Assembly: GCA_003013855.2 (NCBI GenBank)
Contig: ML058494.1
Location: 868,001-932,000 of the forward strand
Reading direction: 5' to 3'
DNA: 64,000 nucleotides
From: Liriodendron chinense
Taxonomy: Eukaryota; Streptophyta; Magnoliopsida; Magnoliales; Magnoliaceae
Below, piece after piece: positions 1-10,751 of this stretch (position 1 is the first letter of the stretch; every line of letters begins with the position of its first letter). The position numbers were made by a program, and so were the translations under genes. The notes below the pieces were generated by a model. It saw nothing but the letters and a program-made list of their open reading frames with translations. It searched no databases and was not told where the DNA came from.

Positions 1-2141
1 TGGACTAGAACATCCTCAATCATTTCTCTCGGTATACGGATGGATCTATCAGCAAGTTGGAGTGTGGTTTTGGTAGGTTTCAATTCACCTAACCCAAGTT
101 GCTCGTAGACCGAGTATGGAATGAGATTCACACTTGCCCCCAAATCGAGTAAAGCTTGTTTAATCCGGTAGTCTCCTATGATGCATGAGATGGTTGGACT
201 ACCTGGATCCTTGTATTTTTGGGGCACCTCTTGTTTGATGATAGCGCTCAAATTCTCAGTCAAAAGTACTTTGTTGTGAACATTGTGTTTCCTTTTGACT
301 GTACACAATTCGTTTAGAAATTTGGCATAAGATGGTATTTGTTTTATGGCATCCAACAACGGGATGTTGATCTTCACCTGCTTAAAAACTTTCAAAATTT
401 CTAGATTTTTATCTAAAGGTTTAGGTGAAATCAACCTTTGTGGAAACGGGGCAACCGGCTTGTATTGCCTTTCCGGTTCTTTCTCTTGTGGAGTGTTGTT
501 TGAACTATCATCCTCTTTGGAAATTTCTGGATCCTTAGGCTTTGGGGCCTTCACCGGATTAGATTTGTCAATTTCTTTCCCACTTCTCAAAGAGGCGATA
601 ACTTGAACATGCTCCGTATGATGGGAGGATGAGCTTGCATCTTGTATCTCAAACTGGGTTCTTGGGTTAGGAAGAGGTTGGGCAGGAAGTGTGCCCTTCT
701 CTCTAACACTAAGATAAGATTCAACTCTAGCCATTGATGTTTTCAATCATTGATGGCTTGAGTTGAATTTTGATTGAATTTCAATTGCTCTTGTATGAAC
801 CCATCTATTTTTAGAGAATTTGTCTTGTTATACTCAGCTTGGACCAATACGAATGCACCCAACATCTCCTCTAGCGTCACTTTTGGAGTAATGACTAGAG
901 ATGGACCTAGTATAGGTTGAGCTTGAGGGATAGTGGTTGCATTCGCAGTAGGTCCATTCCTCCAACTGAAGTTGGGATGATTCTTCCAACTAGCATTAAA
1001 CGTGTTTGAAGTTGGAACACCAAATTGCCGTTGATAACTATTTATGGCATTGGATTGTTCTTGTAAGATGTCCTGAACTGCTAAAATTGTAGGACAATCT
1101 TGTGTTGCATGTTGATTTTTGACACAAATTCCACAAACAGTTTCAACGTCATTGGAGTTAATCATCTCTCCTTTCCTCAATTCCATGGCTTCGACCTTTC
1201 TTATGAGGCTAGCCACCCGTGCACTTATGCTATCCTCTTCTGATAAGACATACATTCTTCCTTTTTCCTTTTATTGGCCAGTCTTGGAATTTGTTGGTTT
1301 CGATGTATCCCAAGATTGTGCATTCTCAGCCAATTCTTCCAAATAATCCCATGCTTCATCAGCCTCCTTATTCATGAACTCCCCATTACACATCATCTCT
1401 ACGAATTGGCGCATGGGTGAAGTCAGTCCTTCATAGAAAAAGCTTATAACCCGCCAAATTTCATAGCCATGATGTGGGCATGCGTTTAATAGGTCTTTAA
1501 ACCTCTCCCAACATTGGAAGAAGGTTTCATCTTCCTTTTGGGCAAAGTTCATGATAAGGCACTTCAACATGTTTGTTTTGTGAGTAGGGAAGAATTTTTT
1601 TATGAATTCCCTATGCATATCAGTCCATGCACCAATTGATCTTGGCCTTAATGCATGAAAGCCAACCTTTTGCTTTATCTTTAAGAGTAAAAGGGAAGAA
1701 TTTAAGTCTCACCACATCATCAGTCACATTAGCAAAGTGCATGGTGGTTATAACCTCATCAAAGTCCTTAAGGTGTTGATAGGCACTTTCACTGTCTAAT
1801 CCATGGAATTTAGGGAGAAGTTGGATCACTCCCGGTTTCAAATCCACATTCCCTGCATTTGGTGGAAAAACTATGCATGAGGGAGTGCTTGCTTTTGCTG
1901 GTTGCAAGAAGTCACGTAAAGTTCTTGGTCGAGGAACATTCTCAACCACATTCTCCCCCGTTTCAGTTTGGTTTTGGCCCAGATTAGGATTAGCCATTGG
2001 ATTAGGTTGATTCACAGCTATACTTTCAGACAAAATTAGAGAGTTTAGATGTCTACTGGCACGTGGCTCTCTGTCAATTCCTTCCACTATCCCCCCTTCA
2101 ATTATGAGTCGATTATTGGAATCTCGAGCCCAATGTGGCAT
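1..2141 (-). pseudogene. gag-pro: Athila gag-protease polyprotein, broken
   Basis: The start at 2141 (MPHWARDSNNRL) matches the start of the AthR polyprotein. In order, minus strand: an N-terminal linker with the LRDFLQP motif near 1900; the gag core (FHGLDSESAYQHL, then the QCWERFKDLL and GEFMNKEADEAWDYLEEL stretches, about 1820-1330); a CX2CX4HX4C zinc knuckle near 1130 (VCGICVKNQHATQDC); a proline-rich and glutamine-rich linker; and the start of the protease near 1-200, cut by the window edge. Gag proteins package element RNA in cytoplasmic particles and the protease would cleave the polyprotein. The frame is broken near 1620 and again between 1255 and 1271, so this copy cannot make the full protein. 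Identity to AthR looks above 90 percent by eye. Confidence 0.9.
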
Positions 2142-2681
2142 GCAAAACCAAAAAAATATGAAACGAAGAGAAAGAAGAATTCTTCCTCCCTTTCTTTACT
2201 CTTCTATAAGACCAAAGCACAAGGTGTCTTGTAATGGCTAAGCCAGAAGCAAGGATAGAGACCGATTTCTCCTGTCAATAGGGTTTAGAGAACTCCCCAC
2301 CCACTCTTTGAATCTTTTGAGAAAAAGTGCAGAAAAAGGAGAAAGAGGAGTAGAGGTGAGAAAAGAAATCTCTGAGCACAAGGTGATCTAAGACGGCAGA
2401 GCCGACCAATAGGAATCCAGGTAGCATAAGGCCTACCTTTTGGAGATCCAAAAGGAGTCTCCACCCACTCTACAAGAGATGAATATGATAGGAATGAATA
2501 GGAGAAGGAGAAGAGTAAGGTTTAGAAAGATAAAACCTGATTCGAGCACTTGAGACCCTTACGTCCTCTTCCACTTCCTAGAAATCCCTGAAAAAGAAAT
2601 ACAAATAAACTAAGTTAGAACTATTTCTAAAAAAATCCTAAATAGATTCTATTTTCAGCAATTTGTGAAAAACCGTCAAAG
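2142..2681 (-). other. 5' untranslated leader of AthL
   Basis: Noncoding stretch between the PBS and the gag start. It matches the leader of AthR (60133-60668) over its whole length, including the repeated phrase about an 'agagtgggtgg' segment seen twice. No ORF of note. The length and conservation are those expected of an Athila leader, which may hold the RNA packaging signal; no such signal can be recognised by eye. Confidence 0.75.
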
Positions 2682-2699
2682 TCCCTGGCAACGGCGCCA
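2682..2699 (-). promoter_or_regulatory. Primer-binding site for tRNA-Asp (AthL)
   Basis: On the minus strand this reads TGGCGCCGTTGCCAGGGA, complementary with one mismatch to the 3' end of plant tRNA-Asp (ending CCCGGCAACGGCGCCA). It lies six bases inside the LTR end, as in AthR at 60115. It would prime minus-strand DNA synthesis. Confidence 0.92.
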
Positions 2700-2705
2700 A
2701 AAACT

Positions 2706-3066
2706 TGTTCGCTTCCTCAAGTGTAGGGTTGCGATGTAGTAATAAACTCGGTAAGACCGACGTCGATCCACAGTGACTTATATAGGAATTCAAAAACACA
2801 TCCAATAGTTTCTATTGAAAGCTAACAACCAGATTTTGTATGAAATTGATGTAACTAACAACTTCGAATTAAATTGAAGGTAAACAATTATAAAAAGGCA
2901 ATAGGGGTTCAAGGATCCACTTGTAGCAATCCTTGATGTTCAATCCGCTGTGGTTTCTCACTTTCTCAACTAGAATCGATATTAAGATCTATCTAGCTGG
3001 ATGAAAGAGCTGTTAAACCAAACAATCTGTCATATGTAAGTCCAATGCATAGGATTCACTCAATGT
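2706..3066 (-). repeat. AthL 5' LTR, PBS-proximal piece
   Basis: Begins on the plus strand with TGTTCGCTTCC, the reverse complement of the LTR end (...GCGAACA). It contains the U5 segment ending in the CTCGGT/ACCGAG hairpin region (one base altered here). It is interrupted at 3066 by Cop1 and resumes at 16257. The joined text 'ggattcactcaatgt / aagctaggctgagc' matches the same part of AthR's LTR near 59735-59760, which proves continuity. Confidence 0.92.
3062..3066. repeat. Target-site duplication of Cop1, left copy (AATGT)
   Basis: AATGT lies directly left of the Cop1 LTR and again directly right of it at 16252-16256. A perfect 5-bp duplication is the normal product of retrotransposon integrase, and it shows that both ends of Cop1 are original. 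Confidence 0.95.
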
Positions 3067-3123
3067 TGAAATTGTGGATTTACCGCTTATCGAGATACTT
3101 AGAGATATGCCTAATGTCCTAGA

Positions 3124-3149
3124 GGGGGGGGGGGGGGGGGGGGGGGGGG
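3124..3149. repeat. Poly-G run, 26 G, in the Cop1 3' LTR
   Basis: Twenty-six consecutive G. The corresponding place in the Cop1 5' LTR (14398-14404) has seven. The two LTRs were the same at insertion, so the tract either expanded afterwards or reflects a sequencing or assembly problem. Confidence 0.9.
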
Positions 3150-4134
3150 TGAATAGGACTTTTTAAATTCTAATTTCAATTTAAAACTGATCAAGTCAAT
3201 CTTGTCAACTAAGATTATCACAATAACATTCAAGGCATTTATATGAGCAATTTGTAAGCAAGGACTATCATAGGCATTTCATCAAACAGTTAGCATTCAT
3301 GATAGACTAAACCATTCAACACATAGCAATCATTCAATCTCACAATGCACAGCGATTTATAGTGGTTCGGTTTCCCTACTCCACTCCCGGTTCACGATCT
3401 CAACCTATGAGACCACCGGATTTCACTATAGTCTTGGTTTTAAATCAGGTTAACCATCAACCTTGACATCCTTTGATCTAGGACCGCGTTTACCATCTGC
3501 CGATGGCCCAATCCAGGGACTTGACGAGTTTGGATCTCAAACTCTTACCAATCCTAATCCAAGGATGGTCACGTACCCTCCCGCCGGAGTTTCCCAATCC
3601 AGGGAATAGAGATTGAATAAATGGAATCTCAAAAACTAGACATACCTAGACGATTGAGCCCCGATTCAATGCCTTTGATGAGTAGCTTCAGCTGCACGTG
3701 CTTCAGCTTCTCTTTGTGCTCCCAAGATCAGGTACCGTTGCAAATGATGAGGATATGTTGATGCCGGGTAGTTGGGAGAGAGTTGGTCTAGTTCCTCTTG
3801 CCAATTCAATGCAATGGTAATGAGGGAACTACCAAAATTCAAGCATTCAATGGCTATAAATGACCTCATAAATATATTCCGAAGGTAGGTCAGCCATGAA
3901 TGAAGGTCTTGAGTTCATACTTCAAATCGAGCTTTGAATACTCATTGATAAGCCATTAATGGCTAGGTTTAAATGATGAACTCAAGGGGAACAAGAGCAA
4001 AGAGGGTAGGAGGATGTGAGTAAAAGCTCTCTCTCTTAGCTCTTGAAGGGTGTTGAATGCATGCCTTGAAAGACCACAAGTCATGGCTATATAGAGCCCC
4101 AAATGATGGCCCCAACGGATCTAAAACGGTCATG

Positions 4135-4550
4135 ACCGACCTGTCAGAGAAGGGTCTCAACCGGTCGGACGGACCGGTCGTCATTCAAAATCCAAAGCCA
4201 CATCTGGGTCTGGCTGACCGGTCAAGACCGGTTGGATCCCCTTGCTTGAGGAATACAAAATACAGGCCGACCGGTCAAGATCGGTCGGTAGTGCTTGCTG
4301 GACCATTTAGAGAAAACAGGCCGACCGGTCAAGACCGGTCGGCTATGCCTGCTGGACAACATGTGATCTGATGGCCGACCGGTCAAGACCGGTCGGCTGT
4401 TCATTTTCTTATCTCACAGCAAGTCACTGATTTCTATTGATGCACCTGGCCGACCGGTCAAGACCGGTCGGCTGCCCCAGCAGAAATACCACAGCAAGGT
4501 TGCTGCTGTTGTGTTAAGAAGCCTGGCTGACCGATCAAGACCGGTCGGCT
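4135..4550. repeat. GACCGGTC palindrome array in U3 of the Cop1 3' LTR
   Basis: Six paired units GACCGGTCAAGACCGGTC (some with one or two changes) start at 4216, 4269, 4323, 4377, 4452 and 4529, preceded by a diverged pair near 4135-4180. The spacings are 53, 54, 54, 75 and 77 bp. In minus-strand terms the array lies directly upstream of the LTR TATA box at 4086-4095, which is where enhancer elements of an LTR promoter sit. Confidence 0.93.
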
Positions 4551-4946
4551 TGTCTAGATGGTTTTGTCACAGTGAGCTTGCTGGACCAAGTTCTGCAACA
4601 CAACAGCGGATCACTTTAAGTTATGAAGTGATGAGGTGCATAGGGTCCAATGTATGGACATATCTTCAATACGTTTCGCACCAGCCATGGACCACAAGTC
4701 TGATCAACTTATGCAAGGGTCGAGAGGGAATGTGATAGGATATGTGAGTCATTACGCCATTCTTTGATGTTTTGGGTTTCCTATGGTCGATCGATATGCA
4801 ACTTACCTGAGATCTTGTTTCAGCATGAGTTTGAGCAATGGGCGAAGCGTAATCTTCAAGTCTTGATCTTCAATACTTCGACCGGGGCTCACACGACAAG
4901 ACACGACCAACCAACACGCCAATTGACAACAAAAGATGTACTAACA

Positions 4947-4962
4947 ATCTTCCCCTTTGTCA
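4947..4962 (-). promoter_or_regulatory. Polypurine tract of Cop1
   Basis: The minus strand reads GACAAAGGGGAAGAT immediately before the 3' LTR start. This is the place and composition expected for the plus-strand primer of reverse transcription. Confidence 0.88.
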
Positions 4963-5960
4963 ATTGCGTGACAAAACATCTAACCTAGACAAATCATGAC
5001 TCCTTATCATGATTGACCCTCAAACAGAAATATACACCCAATTACATGTCTATACAGATATACACAATGATCTTTACGAAAGGACATGTACAGACTCGAT
5101 TTTCTTCAAAATCTCCCCCTCAATGCTTACACCTACAAAGTCCTGCAAAAAGATATAATCGGACCTTCTAGGTGGGATTGTTCTCCCCCTTTTTGTTAGT
5201 AATTGACAAGGGTTAGCCAGCAAAAAGATATGCCTAATAAAGCTACAAGGCTAGCGCTGAAAATATGTCAATCAAATAAGACAGGGAAGAGATATACAAA
5301 TTTAAGTCCTGAGGAGATTTAAAGAACAACTCATGCCAGATATACAAGTAAACATGAAAGCATAGAGGGCTTATAGCCCAATCAACCAACCACCCCTCTA
5401 GATGTATATCTAGACAAACACGGAACACAAAGCATGAGCTAAAAAAGGGCAAATGTGCCCAAACCATCCAACCTCCCACAGATATTCAATAAGTGATCAA
5501 AAGCTCATATAAAAAGATATAACTATAGCATCCATATATATACCAAAATGGGCAAGCAGCCCAAATGCAAATATGTATCAATCCATGCAAAATATACAGA
5601 CAACCCATAAAAGATAGTGCATGAAATCTAGACAATGTCTTTGGTCATACAAAAAGTAACTGTGACCAAGACATGAGACTAGTAATCTGTTCCATCTCCC
5701 AGATCAGGGGGTGGAACGTCCCCACGCGCCGCGTGCTCCCATATCTCTATCCGCCTCTCCAACTATGCCTGGCGAGGGACAAGGGCCTCCTGCTGTACTA
5801 GTATGGTGGCCTGAACCTGCAAAATCTGGTCCCCAGTCTGCTCGAGCCGGTCAAGCCGCTGAAATATACCCTCCCTAAGCTGGCGAAGCTCCGCAATGTA
5901 TGAAGGTGGATCCACAGAAGGGGATCGTCGTCGAGAAAAGGCTCTAGGAGGCGTGCTGAA
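4963..5960 (-). other. Cop1 3' noncoding region
   Basis: About 1 kb between the end of the env-like ORF and the polypurine tract. I see no conserved ORF. There are several 'gatata' and 'agatatac' repeats between 5030 and 5600 and a GC-rich part from 5700 to 5960 that may still encode the degenerate C-terminal tail of the env-like protein. Confidence 0.6.
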
Positions 5961-6895
5961 TTAACCTGGAGCTGCTCGTGGATCGAGGGATGGATCAGAG
6001 GAAGGAGCTGATGGTGAAGTGTGGGAAGCGCCAGTGGAGGCAAGTGGAGCCTCAGGTTGGGACGGCTCGGCCTGATCCTGCTGCTGCTCTTGCAGATGAC
6101 GACTCTGGATGACTTCTTTGGTAAGCTCCATACGAGCAATGAGGGTACGGTTGATAATGACAGGCTTGTGAACTTTATCAGTACCGACAATTCCAATATG
6201 CTTAGCTAATGTGCATATGAGATGCCCAAAAGGTAGACTGGTGGAGTTTCCACCGTCGCGCAGGATGACCTGGTGAATGATATTTATGATCCGAGTGGGA
6301 AGGCAGAGCGGATGACCCTTGCCAACACGATACAGCAACCGAAACATGGTTTCGGTGACATCCGCCTTGTTGCTCATCCGCGGGTATACATTACGGAAGA
6401 AAATGTTGTGCAAAATGCGGAAATCCTATGTCATAGAGGATGCTCGAAGTGCACCTCCTACCCACTTGGGTGTCCTATCACCACATAGGAATTGAGCAAT
6501 AACTAGATTAGGTTTGGGACCTAAGGAGGAAAAATCGAAAGTAGGCTCCTGAACAATAGGAACGCCAACAAATTGTGATATAGAGTTCAAAGTAAAAAGA
6601 CAATCCCGATCACCAACCTCGACGTTAAAAGAGGGGGGAGAGGAAGTGACATGGACACAAGATGCATAAAATTTTCGTACAACATCAAACTGGACCGGGC
6701 CCCCCATGTGGAGTACGGGGCCCCAATTGATGGCATCCAAAATGGAACAAACATTATAGTCGGACAGGTCAACCAATTTGACTGATTTTTCACAAACTAC
6801 CTCCTTGTCTTTGAAATCATCCCAATGGGTGGAATGGGATGAGACATTTTTCCCCAAGGATTTAGATTGAACAGGGGGAATAGAAGATGAGGCAG

Positions 6896-6900
6896 CCCCT
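6896..6900. repeat. Target-site duplication of S1 (CCCCT)
   Basis: CCCCT stands directly before S1 and again directly after it (8304-8308). Confidence 0.95.
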
Positions 6901-8303
6901 TGTTGAACCTCAAATTTATACATTGCATTGCCCAGTACATCACATTATATGCACGGTTTTCATGCTTAAAATGCCTATCTAATGCATGTTTTGTGATTTC
7001 AGGAATGAGAGCGGACTTCACCAAATTGGAGACTAAAAAGGGCCATTTGAAGCCATTGGATGAAGAAGAAAGAAGGACCAAAGAAAGTGGAAAGAGAGGA
7101 GAAGAAAGGAAGAAAGAAGTCCGAGGAGAAAGCAGAAAATAGAGGTTAAGACCGGTCGTGCGACCAGTCGCCCATCGCCAGGACCGGTCGTCCAACCGGT
7201 CCGATTATGCACAGAAGGAAGAAAGTTCAGAGAAGGTCACTGGACCATTCACTACCGGTCGTCCGATGCCCAGACCGGTCGTGCGACCGGTCATTGAATT
7301 AAAACATTAAATCAGAATTTCGAAAAACTCTCGGGACTAAAAAGTGCTGTTTTGCGACCGGTCGTTAGGGGCTCAGACCGGTCGTGCGACTGGTCGTCTG
7401 CGTAATAAAACTTCTCCGTGAAACTCCGAGATTTTCTACACAGTGCGTAACCTTGCGCAATTTCTGGATGTTTCCGACGCAAGGGGCTTCCACACTATAA
7501 AAGGACACCTAGGGGCTCTTCCTAGGGCATCATAGAAGCTAAGGGACATGGTTTTAGAGAGAGAAAGCTATCGTGGAGCGTCTGCAACTCTCCAATTTTC
7601 GGTTTTTCTAGTTTTTATGCTTTTATTATGAGTTCTAGTTGTAGTATGACAATGCTCAGCTAGAATCTCTCAGCTAAGGCTGAGAGGTGAAGCTTGTAGC
7701 TAATTTCATGTTTGATTCAAGTTAATTCAAGTACTTTTTAATTCAAGGTTGGATTTTTCATATTCTAGTTCTTAAAGTGGTAGTTTGAGATGTTTTATGA
7801 GAGTTCATGTGCTCCGGACATGAATTCCTTGCAATTCTCTGAGATTATCATATAATGCTTGTTTAGATTTGAATTATAGTAATCCTTGAGCAGGCCATAG
7901 TCTATAGGCATGGCTGTTACTCCGAAGGCTATGGTTTTGAATTCTACATTGATTGAATGAGACTAGAACTTGGAAGTTCAACTTGATTTGGATTGAATGT
8001 GTGTGGATGCTTTATTTTCCAACTAGATGAGAGATAGGACTTCAAATTTAGTTGTGTTCTCTACTTGGATTGACTGAATTGACATGGGATTGCTACAAGT
8101 GAATCCTTGAATGCCTTAGTACTTTAAATCACTGAATTTCTATTAAGTTACTGTTTAGTTTTATCACCCAATTAACTCTGATTTTTTTACAAAACTGAGT
8201 TGGTGGAATAGTTTGGAAGTTGTTTCTAATTCCCTGTGGATCGACCTCGGTCTTACCGAGTTTTATTACTACATCGCAGCCTTACACTTGAGGCTAGCGA
8301 ACA
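6901..8303 (+). mobile_element. S1: solo Athila-type LTR
   Basis: A 1403-bp LTR beginning TGTTGAACC and ending GCGAACA, flanked by the perfect duplication CCCCT, with no internal region. It is the product of recombination between the two LTRs of a formerly complete element. Inside are a palindrome array at 7150-7396, a TATA box at 7495-7504 (CTATAAAAGG), the leader hairpin at 7667-7686 (arms CTCTCAGC and GCTGAGAG) and the U5 hairpin near 8249-8263. It is the youngest of three nested layers here: AthL, then Cop1, then S1. Confidence 0.95.
7150..7396. repeat. GACCGGTC palindrome array in S1
   Basis: Units start near 7150, 7182, 7253, 7273, 7356 and 7376, with spacings of 32, 71, 20, 83 and 20. 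Many are paired with a four-base spacer (GACCGGTCGTGCGACCGGTC) instead of the two-base spacer of Cop1 and AthR. The array lies about 100 bp upstream of the TATA box. Confidence 0.9.
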
Positions 8304-8427
8304 CCCCTTTCTCTTTGGAAGCTGTTTTCTTGGACTTTAAAGGGCGAGGAGGAGGAGGCTTAGGTTTTGCCTTGGGTCGATCACTCCTCCTCAAAGGGAG
8401 CTCATCTTCGCTCTCTTGGGAAGACAT

Positions 8428-9309
8428 GGAAGAGGCAAGAAGATCACTCCTAGAGATGAAGGAAATGGATGAACCAAAGAAGAGTGAGAGTGAAGAGAAG
8501 GAATCCCTTACCAAATGAATGAGAGTGAAGAGGAGTGAAGTAGAGGAGGTTAGAAGCTCGAATCTTGCAACGAATCACCTCGAAATCACCTTGGAGAGCA
8601 AGAAGGGGAGCTGGAACAGCAAGTGAAGGTGAAAAAATGGGAAGTGGCTGACCTAAAATGAGCTCCAATCGATTTTAAAGACCCCCTATCGGTCGGCTGA
8701 CGAACGGTCTTGCTGGTTTTGTGATGCACGACCAGTCGTGACCGGTCATGGGACGCAAAATGGAAGTTCAGCAACATATAGTTCACAGCCCGACCGGTCT
8801 TGACCGGTCGGATGCATGAATGATTGAGTCCAGACGCACGGTCTTGCTGGTCTGGGAGACGCCCAACCGGTCTTGACAGGTCGGCTGGCCGGTCGGCAGG
8901 CAGTTTTGCACAATTTTGACAGGAATCCTGCACTGGATTAGCTGGATAGAGAGTCCGTCCTTTGGACAGACCTTTATCATTTAAAACCAAGTACCCTTAC
9001 CAAGGTTACAACATCCATGGTCATGGTGTACCTAGGTACACCTTAACACAAAATGAGGGTCCCTTAAGGTCCAGATTTATCGATAGAGGACAAGAATTGG
9101 GACTATGATCCCGGATTTTCGTAGAAAGCAATGAAAAGAGACAAAGATCCTCAGATATACCTATAAAGATCAGAATGAGAGGCTTAATCCTCAGATTTTT
9201 CCTGCAAAACATACACTTGTTAGATAAACTACATACATCCAACACCAATGGACTTCTGGAGGTTCGCAAATCGAACCCAGTCCAAAGGTTTCGTTAGGAT
9301 GTCAGCTAG
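8428..9309 (-). other. Cop1 pol-env interval with palindrome units
   Basis: Noncoding stretch between the end of RNase H and the env-like ORF. At 8690-8890 it holds units of the same palindrome as the LTRs: near 8730 (GACCAGTCGTGACCGGTC), 8792 (GACCGGTCTTGACCGGTC) and 8865 (AACCGGTCTTGACAGGTC), spaced 62 and 73 bp. The rest, up to the env start, is pyrimidine-rich on the minus strand and has no ORF. The layout resembles an LTR U3 and could be an internal promoter for the env-like gene; that is inference, and I see no clear TATA box. Confidence 0.7.
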
Positions 9310-10701
9310 CTAATTCTCGGTAGGCACATGTTCGAGAGATATTATGTGATCTTCAACCAATTCTCGAATAAAATGATGCCTAATATATATGTACTTAGTG
9401 CGCGAGTGCTGAACTAGATTTTTCGATATATTTATGGCACTAGTATTGTCGTAAAATAGAGTCATTGTGCCTTGGTTGATCCCATAATCGGTCAAGGTTT
9501 GTTTCATCCATAATAATTGGGTACAACAACTACCAGCAGCAATGTATTCTGCTTCGGCTGTGGATAAAGAGATGGAGTTTTATTTCTTACTATGTCACGC
9601 CACAAGGCAATTTCCAACATAAAAACACCCACCGCTGGTTGATTTACGATCATCCATGTTACCAGCCCAGTCGGCATCTGAATACCCTGCAATATCTGTA
9701 GATGAATCAAAGGGGTACGAAAGACTGTATTCGGTGGTGCATCCAACAAACTGGATGATCCGCTTAACACCGGTAAGGTGAGATTCTTTGGAATCAGCCT
9801 GAAACCGAGCACAAGCACCTACACTAAAAGCAATATCTAGTCTACTAGCAGTGAGATAAAGAAGACTACCAATCATGCTTCTATAAAGATGTTGATCTAC
9901 ACTTTTCCCTGCAAGGTCTTTTGATAGTTTAACAGTGGTGCTCATAGGTGTAGTGTAGGAACGACCAGAGTCTAAGCCAAATATTTTAACAAGGTCTTTA
10001 GCATATTTGGCTTGAGTAATGAATATACCTGATGCAAGTTGTTTTACTTGAAGCCTTAGAAACATGTTTAGTTCTCCTACCATACTCATCTCAAATTCAG
10101 ATGTCATTAATTTAGCAAAGGAGATGGACATTTTCTCACATGTGGATCCAAAAACAATGTCATCCACATAAATCTGGGCAATCAACACAGAATTCTCGCC
10201 TTCTCTAATAAATAGAGTTTTGTCAACGCTCCCCCTAGCAAAATCATGGTCTACAAGAAAATGAGTTAAGCGTTCATACCATGCACGGGGTGCTTGCTTG
10301 AGTCTGTAAAGCGCCTTTTTCAACCGGTATACTTTGTGAGGATACTTAGGATTAATGAATCCTTTTGGTTGTTCAACATACACTTCCTCATCAAGAATAC
10401 CATTCAAGAAGGCGCTCTTTACATCCATTTGAAATAGTTTGAACTTTAACGCACAAGCAACAACCATAAGAATTCTAATAGACTCGAGTCTGGCTACAGG
10501 GGCAAATGTTTCATCAAAATCAATGCCTTCAATTTGTGAATATCCTTGAGCCACTAACCGAGCCTTATTTCGTATTACATTCCCAAATTCATCGGATTTA
10601 TTCTTGAAAATCCATTTGGTTCCAATAACATTTTTCCTTTCCGGCCTGTCGACCAGATACCACACTTCATTTCTAATGAATTGTTGAAGCTCTTCCTGCA
10701 T
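9310..10701 (-). pseudogene. pol: Cop1 reverse transcriptase and RNase H
   Basis: The minus-strand reading frame from 10701 opens with the copia RT start (NEVWYLVDRPERKNVIGTKW). It has LVAQGYSQIEGIDFDETFAP, then MDVKSAFLNG (first catalytic Asp) and IYVDDIVFGS with the paired catalytic Asp residues, then GSLLYLTASRLDIAF and the RNase H start GYSDADWAGN. RNase H continues in another frame below 9595 (TLFYDNTSAINISKNLVQHSRTK) to 9310. RT copies the element RNA to DNA and RNase H removes the RNA. A frameshift near 9600 separates the RNase H halves and a further break separates RT from integrase. Confidence 0.93.
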
Positions 10702-10751
10702 TGCAAGGATCCAGAATTCATCATTTAGAGCTTCATCAGCATTTTTTGGTT

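Larger units (their letters stand above)
3067..4946 (-). repeat. Cop1 3' LTR
   Basis: 1880 bp, minus-strand TGTTAGTACA...TTTCA. It matches the 5' LTR (14341-16251) closely, with two large differences: a run of 26 G at 3124-3149 against 7 G in the other LTR, and the loss of one palindrome unit of about 56 bp. The TATA box on the minus strand is at 4086-4095 (CTATATAGCC). Confidence 0.95.
5961..8427 (-). pseudogene. Env-like third ORF of Cop1 (putative plant transposon protein domain), split by solo LTR S1
   Basis: The minus-strand ORF starts at about 8427 (MSSQESEDELPLRRSDRPK), is interrupted at 8304 by S1 with its target duplication, and resumes at 6895 in the same frame (ASSSIPPVQSKSL). Beyond a basic, proline-rich N-terminus, a globular part (FYASCVHVTSS, GDRDCLFTLNSISQFVGVP, then the IFFRNVYPRMSNKADVTET and PTRIINIIHQVIL stretches) resembles from memory the 'putative plant transposon protein' domain found in third ORFs of plant LTR elements. 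The tail is rich in Q, P, S and A. One in-frame TAG at 6426-6428 also breaks it. I see no clear signal peptide or membrane segment, so an envelope function is only a positional guess. An ATG upstream at 8514 is open too. Confidence 0.75.

Noticed and set aside
2682..2699. tRNA-Asp gene fragment
   Set aside because: Only the last 18 bases match and they lie exactly next to the LTR in every element; these are primer-binding sites.
4057..4371. ORFs across the palindrome arrays encoding repeated DRSRPVG or TGRPVLTGRP peptides (also at 4222-4404, 8586-8990, 15310-15622, 16961-17415, 31813-32197, 36538-36994, 58838-59029)
   Set aside because: The palindromes are free of stops in several frames on both strands, so such ORFs arise by themselves; they lie in U3 or noncoding DNA and are not conserved as proteins.
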